DNA of 64,000 bases from JARRPM01 sp963765545 (GTDB lineage: Bacteria > Pseudomonadota > Gammaproteobacteria > Pseudomonadales > Halieaceae): positions 124,001 to 188,000 of the forward strand of contig CAVXWW010000009.1 of the NCBI GenBank assembly GCA_963765545.1. The letters are read 5' to 3'. The notes below the pieces were generated by a model. The model was not told the DNA's origin and did no database searches. It saw nothing but the letters and a program-made list of their open reading frames with translations. Position numbers and translations under genes: made by a program. The stretch's first letter is position 1, and each line of letters starts with the position of its first letter. Below are positions 7,708-16,143 of this stretch, one piece after another.

Positions 7708-9231
7708 TCAATCCGGCTCCTGGCCCTGTTGTGCGTCATAGCGATCATAAAATCGCTGGGCGCCAGGGTGCAGTGGCACCGCGATACCCAGCCGCATGGT
7801 TTCCCGTGATATGAATCCTGCCCGGTAGTACTTGCGAGCCAGCTCATCACCACCGGACAGTAATAGCTCCAGCATCTCTTCCACGCGACTGTCCGCGACT
7901 CTGCTGTGAGTCATTAACGCCGCGGCAAGGCCCAGCGTGGTGAACGGTTCGGTTTGCCCCGGGTAGGTGCGTGCGGGTACTGTCAGCGGATAATAGACAA
8001 ACTGGTTTTTCGCAAGTTTTTCGAACACTTCGGCCGGCATTGGTATAAAGCGCAGATCGTCCCGGCGTGCCGCCAGTGCCTGGATCGATGGTGCGGGTAT
8101 TGCCTCGGTCAGAAACAGGGCGTCCACCTCACCATTTTCCAGTTGGGTTATGGCGCGCGCCAGGCTGATTTCGCGAATTTCGGGCACCTGTTGTTCGTCC
8201 AATCGAGCTGCCAGGCCAATTAACAAGGCGTTGACACGGCTGCCCGACCCTCGCTGGCCTATGGCTACCTGGCGTCCGCTCAAGTCAGCCAGTGACCTGA
8301 TGCCTGTGCTTTCCAGCGTCAACAGATGTACTGCCTCTGGCCACAGGCTCGCTACTGCACGTAGCTCCCTGTTGGGGTAGAAGCCCTCGCTGGTGAAGCC
8401 TCTGTGCAGAAGTTGAGCGACATCGCTCTGCACCAGGCCAAAGTCTATTCTTCCGGCCTGGAGCCGGCTGGCATTTTCGATGCTGCCTTCGGACGGCGCG
8501 CTGAACATCGCTATATCCAGCTGTTCGGAATAAAGGCTCAGCGCCTTGCCAAATGAATAGTAGGTGCCGGGGGGAGGTCCTGAACCGAATGTGATCTTGC
8601 CCTGCAAACGGGCGATTCTGAGGTCAATCCTGTCGACGGCCTTGTCCAGCTCTTCCACAATGATGGCCTGCTGTTTGCGTGCCTTGCTGTCTGTTGCCTG
8701 GGCCAGTAAGGCGCGTGCGTCCCCCAGCACGGAGTCCGGGCTTCTGCCATGGCTTTCAACTGCAGGTTCAGGTTGTTGCAGGGGGCGTGGTCCCGACTCC
8801 TCGTCCAGTGATACCCAGGTGTCGCCCTGCTGCTGGTAAGCAAAGCGACCATGTACAAGCAGGATGTCACCGCTGCGGTTGCCCTTGGTACTTAGACCCT
8901 CGATGCCCGTCTCGGTTGCGCCTATGGCATACGCGAGAGTGCCCAGGTTAAGGTCGCGCCAGTCCGACAGGCTGTAGTCTTCCTGCAGTTTCAGTTCGGC
9001 GTCGTAATAGGTGTAGACACCTGAGGTATCACGTTCCAGGTCGCGGAAAGGGGCAGAGCCTGTGCGGCGGAAATCCTGTACGGAAAAGAGATCCTCCTGG
9101 AAATGAGCGTCCAGCCGATTTTGCAGGTCGTGCTCCAGCGCATCCGGGTCCGGGCCGCGCTCACAGGCGGCCAGCAACCATGCCATGATCAGCGCCAGGT
9201 AAAGCAGGCAGTTTGGTGTGCGGGAAGCCAA
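7708..9231 (-). CDS. TAXI-family solute-binding lipoprotein with a long N-terminal extension
   Basis: The C-terminal ~300 residues are a TAXI-type TRAP-transporter binding protein: FGSGPPPGTYYSFGKALS at the domain start, then GLVQSDVAQLLHRG, LADLSGRQVAIGQRGSGSR, VDALFLTEA and FVYYPLTVPARTYPGQTEPFTT. I place the start at TTG 9231, two bases after the gltS stop: it gives a short lipoprotein signal with lipobox LLAAC, whereas longer readings run deep into gltS. About 170 residues between the lipobox and the TAXI domain are an extra domain of unknown fold. No TRAP DctQ/DctM membrane subunits lie nearby; the only transporter beside it is GltS, with which it appears translationally coupled. It may therefore sense or deliver glutamate-like ligands; this is inference. 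Confidence 0.75.
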   Translation of the reverse strand: MASRTPNCLLYLALIMAWLLAACERGPDPDALEHDLQNRLDAHFQEDLFSVQDFRRTGSAPFRDLERDTSGVYTYYDAELKLQEDYSLSDWRDLNLGTLAYAIGATETGIEGLSTKGNRSGDILLVHGRFAYQQQGDTWVSLDEESGPRPLQQPEPAVESHGRSPDSVLGDARALLAQATDSKARKQQAIIVEELDKAVDRIDLRIARLQGKITFGSGPPPGTYYSFGKALSLYSEQLDIAMFSAPSEGSIENASRLQAGRIDFGLVQSDVAQLLHRGFTSEGFYPNRELRAVASLWPEAVHLLTLESTGIRSLADLSGRQVAIGQRGSGSRVNALLIGLAARLDEQQVPEIREISLARAITQLENGEVDALFLTEAIPAPSIQALAARRDDLRFIPMPAEVFEKLAKNQFVYYPLTVPARTYPGQTEPFTTLGLAAALMTHSRVADSRVEEMLELLLSGGDELARKYYRAGFISRETMRLGIAVPLHPGAQRFYDRYDAQQGQEPD

Positions 9232-9233
9232 GG

Positions 9234-10436
9234 CTAGTAACCGAATATCGGTAGTGCGAGGTAACCCTGAATTACCAGCGCATTTAGAAAGTCGATGAAG
9301 AAGGCACCCATCAGTGGCACCACCAGGAACGCCTGGGGCGAGGGCCCATAGCGGTGTGTGAGCGCCTCCATGTTGGCTACCGCGGTCGGGGTGGCGCCCA
9401 TGCCGAACCCGCAATGCCCGCCGGCAATAATGGCAGAGTCATAGTTGCCACCCATAACGCGGAAGGTCACCAGGCTCGCAAAAAGGGCCATGCCAGCGGT
9501 CTGAATCAGCAGCATTACCAGCAGTGGCCCGGCCAGGCTGAGCAGTTCCCACAGGCGCAGCGACATCAGCGCCATCGCCAGGAAGATATAGAGCGACATG
9601 GAGCCGACCATATCAACTGTGGGACGGTGCACGGCAATTTTTGGTACCAGGTGTTCCAGATTGCGCAGCCCCACGCCAATCATCAGGCACCAGATAAATC
9701 CAGGGAGTGTAAAAGCGGCTTGACCAAATGCGCGGGCCAGAAAGAGGCCGCCTATGAGACAAACAAGAATGATAAAAAGACACCACAGCAGAGAGTCGGC
9801 GCTGATAGGTGTGTGCTCCTGATCTTCCTCCAGCGTGGTAGTTTGTTCGTGGCTGGCAGCCGCTTCCAGGTCATGCCTGCGTATCAGGCGACCGGCTACC
9901 GGGCCTCCGATCAAGCCCCCCAGAATCAAGCCGAAGGTCGCACATGCCATGGCCAGTTCCATCACACCGGCAATATTCTGTACATTGGCGAACTGTTCCG
10001 CATAGGCCGCTCCAGTGCCATGTCCTCCCGATAGTGTGATCGAGCCGCTCAACAGGCCGACCAGCGGGTGCAGATCCATACTGACAGCTGCCATCAGCCC
10101 CAGGCCGTCCTGCAAAACCAGGTAGAGGAGGCAGACTGCGCCAAAGACAAGAAGTCGGGGGCCGCCTTTCACCAGCAGGCGAAAATCTGCACCCAGTCCA
10201 ATCGTGGTGAAAAACGCCAGCATCATTGGCTCTTTGAGTGCCATGTCAAAGCCGATGCGAAGATCGAACCCGAGGAATAATATTGTTGTGAGCACGGCAA
10301 ACAGCAGCCCGCCAACCACCGGGATGGGGATGTTGTTGTCCCTCAGAAAACCGATTCTCGCCTGAACTGCTGCGCCGACAAATAACACCGCTATCGCGGC
10401 GGCAAATGTCTCCATGGCATCTAGGCTAAGCGGCAA
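9234..10436 (-). CDS. gltS: Sodium/glutamate symporter GltS
   Basis: 400 residues, about ten hydrophobic segments and the two inverted-repeat signature loops of the GltS family: SGSITLSGGHGTGAAYAEQF in the first half and GGHCGFGMGATPTAVANMEAL in the second. GltS couples sodium entry to uptake of glutamate across the inner membrane. The length matches the family. It is first in a two-gene unit with the TAXI lipoprotein that begins two bases after its stop. ATG 10436 is taken as start; an in-frame ATG seven codons later (10415) is also possible. Confidence 0.9.
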   Translation of the reverse strand: MPLSLDAMETFAAAIAVLFVGAAVQARIGFLRDNNIPIPVVGGLLFAVLTTILFLGFDLRIGFDMALKEPMMLAFFTTIGLGADFRLLVKGGPRLLVFGAVCLLYLVLQDGLGLMAAVSMDLHPLVGLLSGSITLSGGHGTGAAYAEQFANVQNIAGVMELAMACATFGLILGGLIGGPVAGRLIRRHDLEAAASHEQTTTLEEDQEHTPISADSLLWCLFIILVCLIGGLFLARAFGQAAFTLPGFIWCLMIGVGLRNLEHLVPKIAVHRPTVDMVGSMSLYIFLAMALMSLRLWELLSLAGPLLVMLLIQTAGMALFASLVTFRVMGGNYDSAIIAGGHCGFGMGATPTAVANMEALTHRYGPSPQAFLVVPLMGAFFIDFLNALVIQGYLALPIFGY

Positions 10437-10662
10437 GGGTCATGCTCCATCCATTCTGAACGACTAATCAATGCTCTCAGCATAGAACAGCTGGCGAATC
10501 GATGCCATTGCGGCCCGCCCCGGCCCTGGCAGTGACGCTTTGGAAGCAATCACCTTGCTGGCAATGTTGGCTGGGGATAATTCAAATCAACCATCAGGAC
10601 ATTGAGGCTAGAGCCGGGTCAGCAGCTTCATTGCAGCGCGAGGGTTCTGCCTGAGCACGGGG

Positions 10663-10869
10663 TTAATCATCGGCGCACGCCAGGATGTCCCCGGGCTGGC
10701 AGTCGAGGTACTGGCATATGGCAGCCAGCGTTTCGAACCGGACCCCCTTTACCTTGCCTCTTTTCAACAGTGAGAGATTCGCCTCGGTAATCCCTATGGC
10801 ACTGGCCAGTTCCCGGGAACTGATTTTTCTCTGGGCCATCACCACATCGAGATTGACAATGATCCGCAT
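10663..10869 (-). CDS. Small Cro/CI-type (XRE, YozG-like) DNA-binding regulator
   Basis: 68 residues consisting of one helix-turn-helix domain: RKISSRELASAIGITEANLSLLKRG is the HTH core, followed by FETLAAICQYLDCQPGDIL as in YozG-like regulators. It begins 2 bp after the end of the DUF2975 membrane gene, a pairing seen widely in bacteria in which the small regulator controls its own operon. A perfect palindrome upstream of the pair (11491-11507) is the likely operator. Confidence 0.85.
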   Translation of the reverse strand: MRIIVNLDVVMAQRKISSRELASAIGITEANLSLLKRGKVKGVRFETLAAICQYLDCQPGDILACADD

Positions 10870-10871
10870 GA

Positions 10872-11420
10872 CTAGACGAATGCCTTGTTTTCATCATGGA
10901 TCTGTTGTGCTGCCTTGAGCAGGTGCACGATCAGCAGCAACACGATCAACTCCACAAGCGTGCCCGCCTCTATGATCACCCCAATGTCGGCCGTGGCCAC
11001 AGCGGCCGAATCCACGGCGGCCGAATCCACGGCGGCCGAATCCACGGCGGGCCTCAATAGCACTGGCCAGATAATGCCGTAGACGAAACTGGCGGCCTTC
11101 AGCCACACCAACCACACATAGCAGCGCATGCTGCTATTGGTAAAGAAATTCCCCCGCTGGTATTCACTGAACAGGCGTTGCAGCCAATAAACCCCCAGGG
11201 CAAGGAGAATGACAAAGGGGGCGGCTATTGCAGCCATAAGTCCCGGGCTGATAGCGCCACTGTCGCGCAGTTTATTCAGCGTGCCATCGCCCAATGTCAC
11301 CCAGGTTTGTCCGGGGACCACAAGGGCGAGTGCGAGGGCCCCTGCAAGCAGCACTGCGGCGACCAGCAATACCAGCCGCAACATACCGCTGATCCGCTGA
11401 ATCCGGTCCAGTGGGGTCAT
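10872..11420 (-). CDS. DUF2975 membrane protein
   Basis: 182 residues, four predicted transmembrane segments: ~14-36, ~63-82, ~105-125 and ~150-172. The order of segments, the SEYQRGNFFT loop and the C-terminal LKAAQQIHDENKAFV match DUF2975 proteins, which are nearly always partnered with a YozG-like HTH gene, here directly downstream. The role of these modules is not known. Oddity: the loop between helices 3 and 4 carries a tandem repeat of AVDSA three times, encoded by a 15-bp DNA repeat, which probably varies in number between strains. Confidence 0.8.
   Translation of the reverse strand: MTPLDRIQRISGMLRLVLLVAAVLLAGALALALVVPGQTWVTLGDGTLNKLRDSGAISPGLMAAIAAPFVILLALGVYWLQRLFSEYQRGNFFTNSSMRCYVWLVWLKAASFVYGIIWPVLLRPAVDSAAVDSAAVDSAAVATADIGVIIEAGTLVELIVLLLIVHLLKAAQQIHDENKAFV
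11001..11045. repeat. 15-bp tandem repeat, three units, inside the DUF2975 gene
   Basis: Three copies of GGCGGCCGAATCCAC (the first begins AG) lie end to end. As the unit is a multiple of three, it adds AVDSA blocks to the protein without shifting frame. This is a typical slippage-prone repeat. Confidence 0.9.
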
Positions 11421-11490
11421 GGGAAACTCCTTGGGTTTGTAATCAACAGGAGTTTAGGGTCTTGGTTGATGTCTGTCAAAGAATAAAAAA

Positions 11491-11507
11491 TTATTGTTTT
11501 ACAATAA
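11491..11507. promoter_or_regulatory. Perfect palindrome, candidate operator of the DUF2975/HTH pair
   Basis: TTATTGT-TTT-ACAATAA is a perfect 7-bp inverted repeat in an A/T-rich region between the divergent DUF2975 and retropepsin genes. A possible promoter reading right overlaps it (TTGTTT 11494-11499; TTATAG 11518-11523, 18-bp spacing). Binding by the small XRE regulator is the simplest explanation, but this is inference. Confidence 0.5.
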
Positions 11508-11564
11508 AAAAATGTTGTTATAGGATAACTTAATCGAAATGAGATAACTGTCCAGGAGAACCCT

Positions 11565-12902
11565 ATGAGCCCGACCGGCCACCACAGAATGACAGGTTTA
11601 ACAGGCGCTGTGCGCCGCCCATACTCTGCCTTGCACTCGATACGGCGCATGAGCAGGCTATTATTGAGCGCGGCTGCGCTGGTGTTTATCAGCGGATGCC
11701 AGTTAGTGGATATGGCAAAGTTCAGTTATGCCAACGCGCATTCCACCCATCGATGGTCCGGGGCGCAGGAGACCACAGCGATCCCTTTCAGGCTGATCGA
11801 CAACCACATTATTTTGCCGGTCAGTATCAACGGGAGTGAGCCCCTGAATTTTGTGCTGGACAGCGGAGCGGGCGCTAACGTGATCATGGACAGCCCCGCA
11901 ACCCGCGCACTCCGGCTCGAAATGCGGGGGGGATTCCCGGTTTCCGGCACTGGCACCGGACCTGACCCCATGGCCCACATAGTGCCTGGTACCGATCTTT
12001 TACTGGGCGAACTGACCCTGGAGGGGCAGTCAATGATCCATCTCCCGCTGGATGCGGTGCCATTCTTCGACAGCCCCGATGATGTCTATTTTGATGGTGT
12101 GATCGGGGCGCCTTTCTTTTCGAGGTTTGTAGTGGAGATCGACTACGATCTCGGCATGGTCAGCTTCAGTGAGCCCTCGCTCGCGGAGCCACGGATTGCG
12201 GCGCTGGATACGAGATGGCAGGCACTTCCTCTGCAAATAGAGTCGGGCGTCCCCTATGCCACCGCGCAGTTCGATGCCGGGCAGGGACACGCAATTGCAG
12301 TGAAGCTGCTGGTCGATACCGGTTTCAGGGGCTCACTTTCCCTGACCCCCGCAACGCACGGTGACCTCGAGGAGCCCCGGAGCTACTTCCAGACTGTAAG
12401 CGAGGGGCTATCGGGTGACGTTGTTATTCATGTGGCTTTGTCCAAGTCGCTGACCCTGGCCAACCACCGCCTGGATTTGTTGCCGGTCGGGTACGCCATC
12501 GCCGGAGGCGAGAGCGCAGATGATAGCAACGGACTACTCGGTAATGAGTTGCTGCAGCAGTTCAACCTGGTGTTTGACTACGGCAATAAACGCATGTTTC
12601 TTTCACCCAACCGGAATTTTGGCACGGCGATTACTGCCGACAGAAGCGGTTTGCAATTGCGGCCGCATGCGGCGGGCGGGATAGTAAGGCGCATCGCCGT
12701 CGGCAGCGCGGGCGAGGCCAGTTCGTTGCAGATCGGGGACATCATCACTTCTTTCGATGATACGCCGGTTGATCACGCCAGCATCAGCGCCCTTAAACGT
12801 GCGCTGGCGTCTGACCGTGACAGCGTGCGTCTATGCTGGCGTTCGAATCACGGGCAGCACTGCGAAGACCTGGCGTTGGCCGCGCGCCTGCCACAGAAAT
12901 AA
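11565..12902 (+). CDS. Retropepsin-like aspartic protease, two lobes in one chain, with C-terminal PDZ domain
   Basis: 445 residues. The start is supported by AGGAG 8 bp upstream; this gives an unusually long basic N-region before the hydrophobic segment and lipobox (FISGC, Cys45). An internal ATG at 11649 would give a conventional lipoprotein signal but has no ribosome-binding site. The first protease-like lobe has VLDSGAGAN (Asp99), the second LVDTGFRGS (Asp251), each followed by the hydrophobic strand and Gly-rich flap typical of retropepsin folds (GVIGAPFFSRF; GLLGNELLQQF). Residues ~365-430 form a PDZ domain (GGIVRRI...ASSLQIGDIITSFDD). Likely a membrane-anchored periplasmic protease; substrate unknown. 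Confidence 0.8.
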   Translation: MSPTGHHRMTGLTGAVRRPYSALHSIRRMSRLLLSAAALVFISGCQLVDMAKFSYANAHSTHRWSGAQETTAIPFRLIDNHIILPVSINGSEPLNFVLDSGAGANVIMDSPATRALRLEMRGGFPVSGTGTGPDPMAHIVPGTDLLLGELTLEGQSMIHLPLDAVPFFDSPDDVYFDGVIGAPFFSRFVVEIDYDLGMVSFSEPSLAEPRIAALDTRWQALPLQIESGVPYATAQFDAGQGHAIAVKLLVDTGFRGSLSLTPATHGDLEEPRSYFQTVSEGLSGDVVIHVALSKSLTLANHRLDLLPVGYAIAGGESADDSNGLLGNELLQQFNLVFDYGNKRMFLSPNRNFGTAITADRSGLQLRPHAAGGIVRRIAVGSAGEASSLQIGDIITSFDDTPVDHASISALKRALASDRDSVRLCWRSNHGQHCEDLALAARLPQK

Positions 12903-12935
12903 CAGTACCCGAGGCAGGTATAGTTGCCATGCGAG

Positions 12936-12954
12936 CCCACGGCCAGTGGGTTTT
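12936..12954 (+). terminator. Hairpin with T-run after the retropepsin gene
   Basis: CCCAC-GGCCA-GTGGG followed by TTTT lies 34 bp after the stop, between convergent genes. The stem is short (5 bp), so it is a weak intrinsic terminator. Confidence 0.45.
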
Positions 12955-14189
12955 CAGCTTCGCTTGAGTTTCAGCCTGCTGGCCCACCAGGCCATCGCGC
13001 TCGCCAGCAGAACATAGACAGCGGAACCGATTGCCATGGCTTCCATGCTGACACTCCTGTCGATGAGCCAGCCCATCAATACGGGTGCGATCGCACTGGA
13101 AAACACCATAGCCGCTGTCGTCACAGATTTAATCGAGCCCAGGTGCAGGCTGCCATACATCTCTGAGAAAAAAGGCGATGAAAGGGTCGAGTAGATTCCG
13201 ACTGACACAGCCAGCAGAACCATGAAGAGCACGCCTACGACCAGGCTGTTGGAGCTTGCCAGGAACAGCATGCCTGCTCCCAGTGGAAGGCAGGCAAATG
13301 GGACCAGCCGAATAGCGCCGTAGCTGTCTACCAGTAGCCCCGACCAGAGTTTAAAGATCGTGGAGACAATGGCGTACAGCACGTACAGGCTGCCCCAGAC
13401 TGCCAGCGACCAGCCTTTCACTTCGATCAGATGTACCTGGTGAAACATGAAACCTGTGAACAGCATGGGCTGTGCGAGAAGGGCAGGCATGAATAGATAG
13501 AACAGGGGATCCCTGACTACCTCGTTGCGTGTCCAGTTGCGTCTGCGAGGGGTGTTTTCATCCGCCCGGTCATTGTCGATAGTGTCCAGGTAGTCCGCAT
13601 GCCGTTGCTCGTGACCCCGCAGTGCAATGCGTGCAACCAGCGGTACGGCGATGGCGAGCATGATGGCCCAGGCCACCCATGACTGGCGCCAGGTCATCAT
13701 AGCGAGCTGCAGGACTACCACCGAGGGTAGTATCGCCTCGGACAGTGAATACCCGATGCCTCCCAGCGCGTTGGCTTTCCCTTTCTGGTGATCGATGTAG
13801 CGCACCATTGTGGTGGGCCCGGCCATACCCATCAGGCCCTGACCCAGGTGACGCAGTACCAGCACACTGAGGAACAGTGTGAGTGCGCCAACACTACTGG
13901 CGATCAGTAGGCAGCCCGCCGCCAGGCCAAATACCACCATGTGCGTATAGTGTCTCAGTTCCATCCGGTCTATCAGTGAGCCGGTCCACAGCAACAGGAT
14001 TGCGCTTGCAAGAGTCGCGGCGGAATAAATCGCGCCGAATTCACCGTGGGTCAATAGCAATTCGCCGCGTATGTCTCCACCGAACAGGCCGATAAAGTAG
14101 GTTTGGCCCAGACTGGAGCCGAAGGTCATTACAAAGCCGAACAGTAGCAGGCGCCATTGCGTTTTGATCAGCGGCAGGAAGGATTTCAT
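12954..14189 (-). CDS. Major facilitator superfamily transporter
   Basis: 411 residues, twelve hydrophobic segments with a long central cytoplasmic loop (EQRHADYLDTIDNDRADENTPRRRNW). The helix 2-3 loop carries the MFS pattern GSLIDRMELRHYTH, a variant of GxxxDRxGRR. The MFS fold is clear but the substrate cannot be told; some members with this layout are monocarboxylate- or nitrate-type carriers, but I see no diagnostic motif. It is the last gene before a convergent pair and stands alone on the strand apart from the cytochrome genes upstream. Confidence 0.8.
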   Translation of the reverse strand: MKSFLPLIKTQWRLLLFGFVMTFGSSLGQTYFIGLFGGDIRGELLLTHGEFGAIYSAATLASAILLLWTGSLIDRMELRHYTHMVVFGLAAGCLLIASSVGALTLFLSVLVLRHLGQGLMGMAGPTTMVRYIDHQKGKANALGGIGYSLSEAILPSVVVLQLAMMTWRQSWVAWAIMLAIAVPLVARIALRGHEQRHADYLDTIDNDRADENTPRRRNWTRNEVVRDPLFYLFMPALLAQPMLFTGFMFHQVHLIEVKGWSLAVWGSLYVLYAIVSTIFKLWSGLLVDSYGAIRLVPFACLPLGAGMLFLASSNSLVVGVLFMVLLAVSVGIYSTLSSPFFSEMYGSLHLGSIKSVTTAAMVFSSAIAPVLMGWLIDRSVSMEAMAIGSAVYVLLASAMAWWASRLKLKRS

Positions 14190-14269
14190 TCGACTATTAT
14201 CGCAGCGCCATGCCGACGATAACAGCTATGCTTGTTTCGGCGCCGTCACATCGGCAGCAAGCCGGGTCC

Positions 14270-15580
14270 TTACTCGATCTCGCCGGTCTCGAGACGGCGG
14301 GCATGAATCTGCTCGAGTTTATACATATCCTGTTGCAGTTCAAAGAAGCCATGCCAGTGAGCATAATCTGGCCCACCCATCATGGCCCCCTGGCGGGCCC
14401 GACGACCCTCGTGGTGCCACAGGTAGTAGTAGGTGATCTGGAATTCGTCAGTCCAGGGGTTTTCCTTGAGCAGTCCTTTGTCCCTCAGCTCATCAAGCAT
14501 TGCGGTGGCAGGGGTGTAATAGGCTTCGTTGTAAAGCATGACTGCTTTATCGCCCTGGGTGAAGAAGTTGTCGGTATGGCGACCGGTGTGGCAGTTGTTG
14601 CACACCATCTTCATTTTTTCACGCCCCGCAGGCCCGTCACCCAATAGTGGGCTGAGAACATCGTCGGAGCCGCGCACCTCTGATTTCTTGGCCCAGAGGT
14701 TCCAGTAAAGTCGCTCGGACACGTTGTGTGTGACCGCCAATTCTCCAATTCCGCTCATGTGACAAGTGGCGCAGGTGGGGCCGCGGTAGTCGCCTGGTTC
14801 CCAGGCGTCCGGTGCACTATCCATTGTCCACTCATCACCCTCGGTGTTGTAGATGTGGCCGTGCTTGGAGTTGTTGAAAATCTCGATATTCGGATGGTCC
14901 GGGCCCAGGTGGCAGGAGGCACAGGCATGGGGGTGACGGGCCTCCGCGATCGAGAATTTGTGTCGGCTGTGGCAGGCGGTGCAGCTGCCCGTGCTGCCAT
15001 CGGGGTAAATGTTACCCATGCCGTTGTTGGGCCAGGTTTCCGGTGTGGGACGATTGTCTTCATCCAGCTTAATCTCGGTGCCATGGCACTGCATACAACC
15101 GGTTTCCCCCGGTGCACCGGAAAGTTCCGGGTGGTTCCTGCCCTCGTGTACCTCCTGTAGTGCATGCAGGCTGTCCTTGGGAATAATCTGGCGGTAGGCG
15201 CGAAAGTGGCCCGAGGCGTCAAACTGCTCCTTGGCATCGACGTGGCAGCGCCCGCAGACGGCCGGTGATACAAGGGCTGAAACAAATACCGGGGTGTCTC
15301 CGGCGTTGGCGTGACGACTTGCATCAGGAGCATCTTCGGTCACCTGGTGGCAGTCGATACAGGAAATACCGGCGTGGGCATGCCGGCTGTCGGCCCAGTC
15401 AGCCACCTGGCCAGGTGAAACCTGCTGGTGGCAGGTAATACAGGCCTTTCCCTCGGTGCTGAGGTCGCGGTCGATACGCAGCGTCTTGACCGGCGCGATA
15501 CTGATAGCGCTGTCGGCCGCATGGCCTGAAACAACGCATAACAGAATGATGGACAGCCCAAACTGAATTATCCGCTTCAC
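14270..15580 (-). CDS. Octaheme cytochrome c, hydroxylamine oxidoreductase (HAO) family
   Basis: Eight CXXCH haem motifs are present: CITCH, CIDCH, CGRCH, CMQCH, CTACH, CASCH, CATCH, CNNCH, followed by a haem-free C-terminal helical domain with YLWHHEGRRARQGAMMGGPDY and HWHGF, as in HAO-type octahaem proteins. I start it at GTG 15580: AAGGAGA lies 6 bp upstream, the GTG overlaps the stop of the preceding gene (GTGA), and a clean signal peptide follows (IIQFGLSIILLCVVSGHAA). Family members either oxidise hydroxylamine/hydrazine or, when paired with a CycX/NrfH partner, reduce nitrite or hydroxylamine in the periplasm. The partner here (next entry) favours the reductive reading, which is inference. 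Confidence 0.85.
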   Translation of the reverse strand: MKRIIQFGLSIILLCVVSGHAADSAISIAPVKTLRIDRDLSTEGKACITCHQQVSPGQVADWADSRHAHAGISCIDCHQVTEDAPDASRHANAGDTPVFVSALVSPAVCGRCHVDAKEQFDASGHFRAYRQIIPKDSLHALQEVHEGRNHPELSGAPGETGCMQCHGTEIKLDEDNRPTPETWPNNGMGNIYPDGSTGSCTACHSRHKFSIAEARHPHACASCHLGPDHPNIEIFNNSKHGHIYNTEGDEWTMDSAPDAWEPGDYRGPTCATCHMSGIGELAVTHNVSERLYWNLWAKKSEVRGSDDVLSPLLGDGPAGREKMKMVCNNCHTGRHTDNFFTQGDKAVMLYNEAYYTPATAMLDELRDKGLLKENPWTDEFQITYYYLWHHEGRRARQGAMMGGPDYAHWHGFFELQQDMYKLEQIHARRLETGEIE

Positions 15581-16143
15581 GGTTCTTCTCCTTGAGTCTG
15601 TTGCCACCCCATAGCCTCGAGATGGTAGCCCAGACGGTGATGGCCGACGTTTTCATGACAGAACACGCAGCTCATTTCGTCAGGGTCTTTAAAATAGCGG
15701 CGGTGGGAGCGAAATGCCTTGCGGTTGCCCTCGGTTTGTTCCTGCAGGTAGAGGTGACAGCTCAGGCAACCCGAGTCATAGACGTATTCCTCGCGGCGTT
15801 CGCGACTGCCGTGCCAGTCGATATCCAGGGGCTCCTTGAGCAGCTCCATGGTCGGGTCAACCACACCATGCACGCCCTTTACCCAGAGGTAATGCAGTGA
15901 ATTGTCCTGGGGAATGTGGCACTGGGAACAGGTCGCTCGCCAGCCGGTGGGATTGTTGCCGCCGTGAATATCTTCCCGATAGGAAGCGCCAATGGGGGCG
16001 TGAGAATGGCAACTGCTGCAGAACTTGTCGTCCCCGGTGGCGTGAATCATGGTATCCATGGCGGCCCAGCTCAGGGCAACGCCAAGGCCCAGCAGTCCCA
16101 GGCCAAGCAGAACCAGGAACCAGCTTTTACTGAACAGCTTCAC
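15577..16143 (-). CDS. NapC/NirT/NrfH-type tetrahaem quinol dehydrogenase (CycX-like)
   Basis: 188 residues: one N-terminal transmembrane helix (WFLVLLGLGLLGLGVALSWA, ~8-28) and four CXXCH motifs (CSSCH, CSQCH, CLSCH, CVFCH) in a periplasmic domain. This is the layout of NrfH and CycX, which take electrons from menaquinol or ubiquinol and pass them to a periplasmic multihaem reductase. It overlaps the octahaem gene by 4 bp, so the two are translationally coupled and presumably form a complex, as in haoA-cycX pairs. Confidence 0.88.
   Translation of the reverse strand: MKLFSKSWFLVLLGLGLLGLGVALSWAAMDTMIHATGDDKFCSSCHSHAPIGASYREDIHGGNNPTGWRATCSQCHIPQDNSLHYLWVKGVHGVVDPTMELLKEPLDIDWHGSRERREEYVYDSGCLSCHLYLQEQTEGNRKAFRSHRRYFKDPDEMSCVFCHENVGHHRLGYHLEAMGWQQTQGEEP

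Noticed and set aside
9354..10034. A 226-codon plus-strand frame inside gltS
   Set aside because: Antisense shadow; rich in Gln and His as expected from reversed membrane-protein codons.
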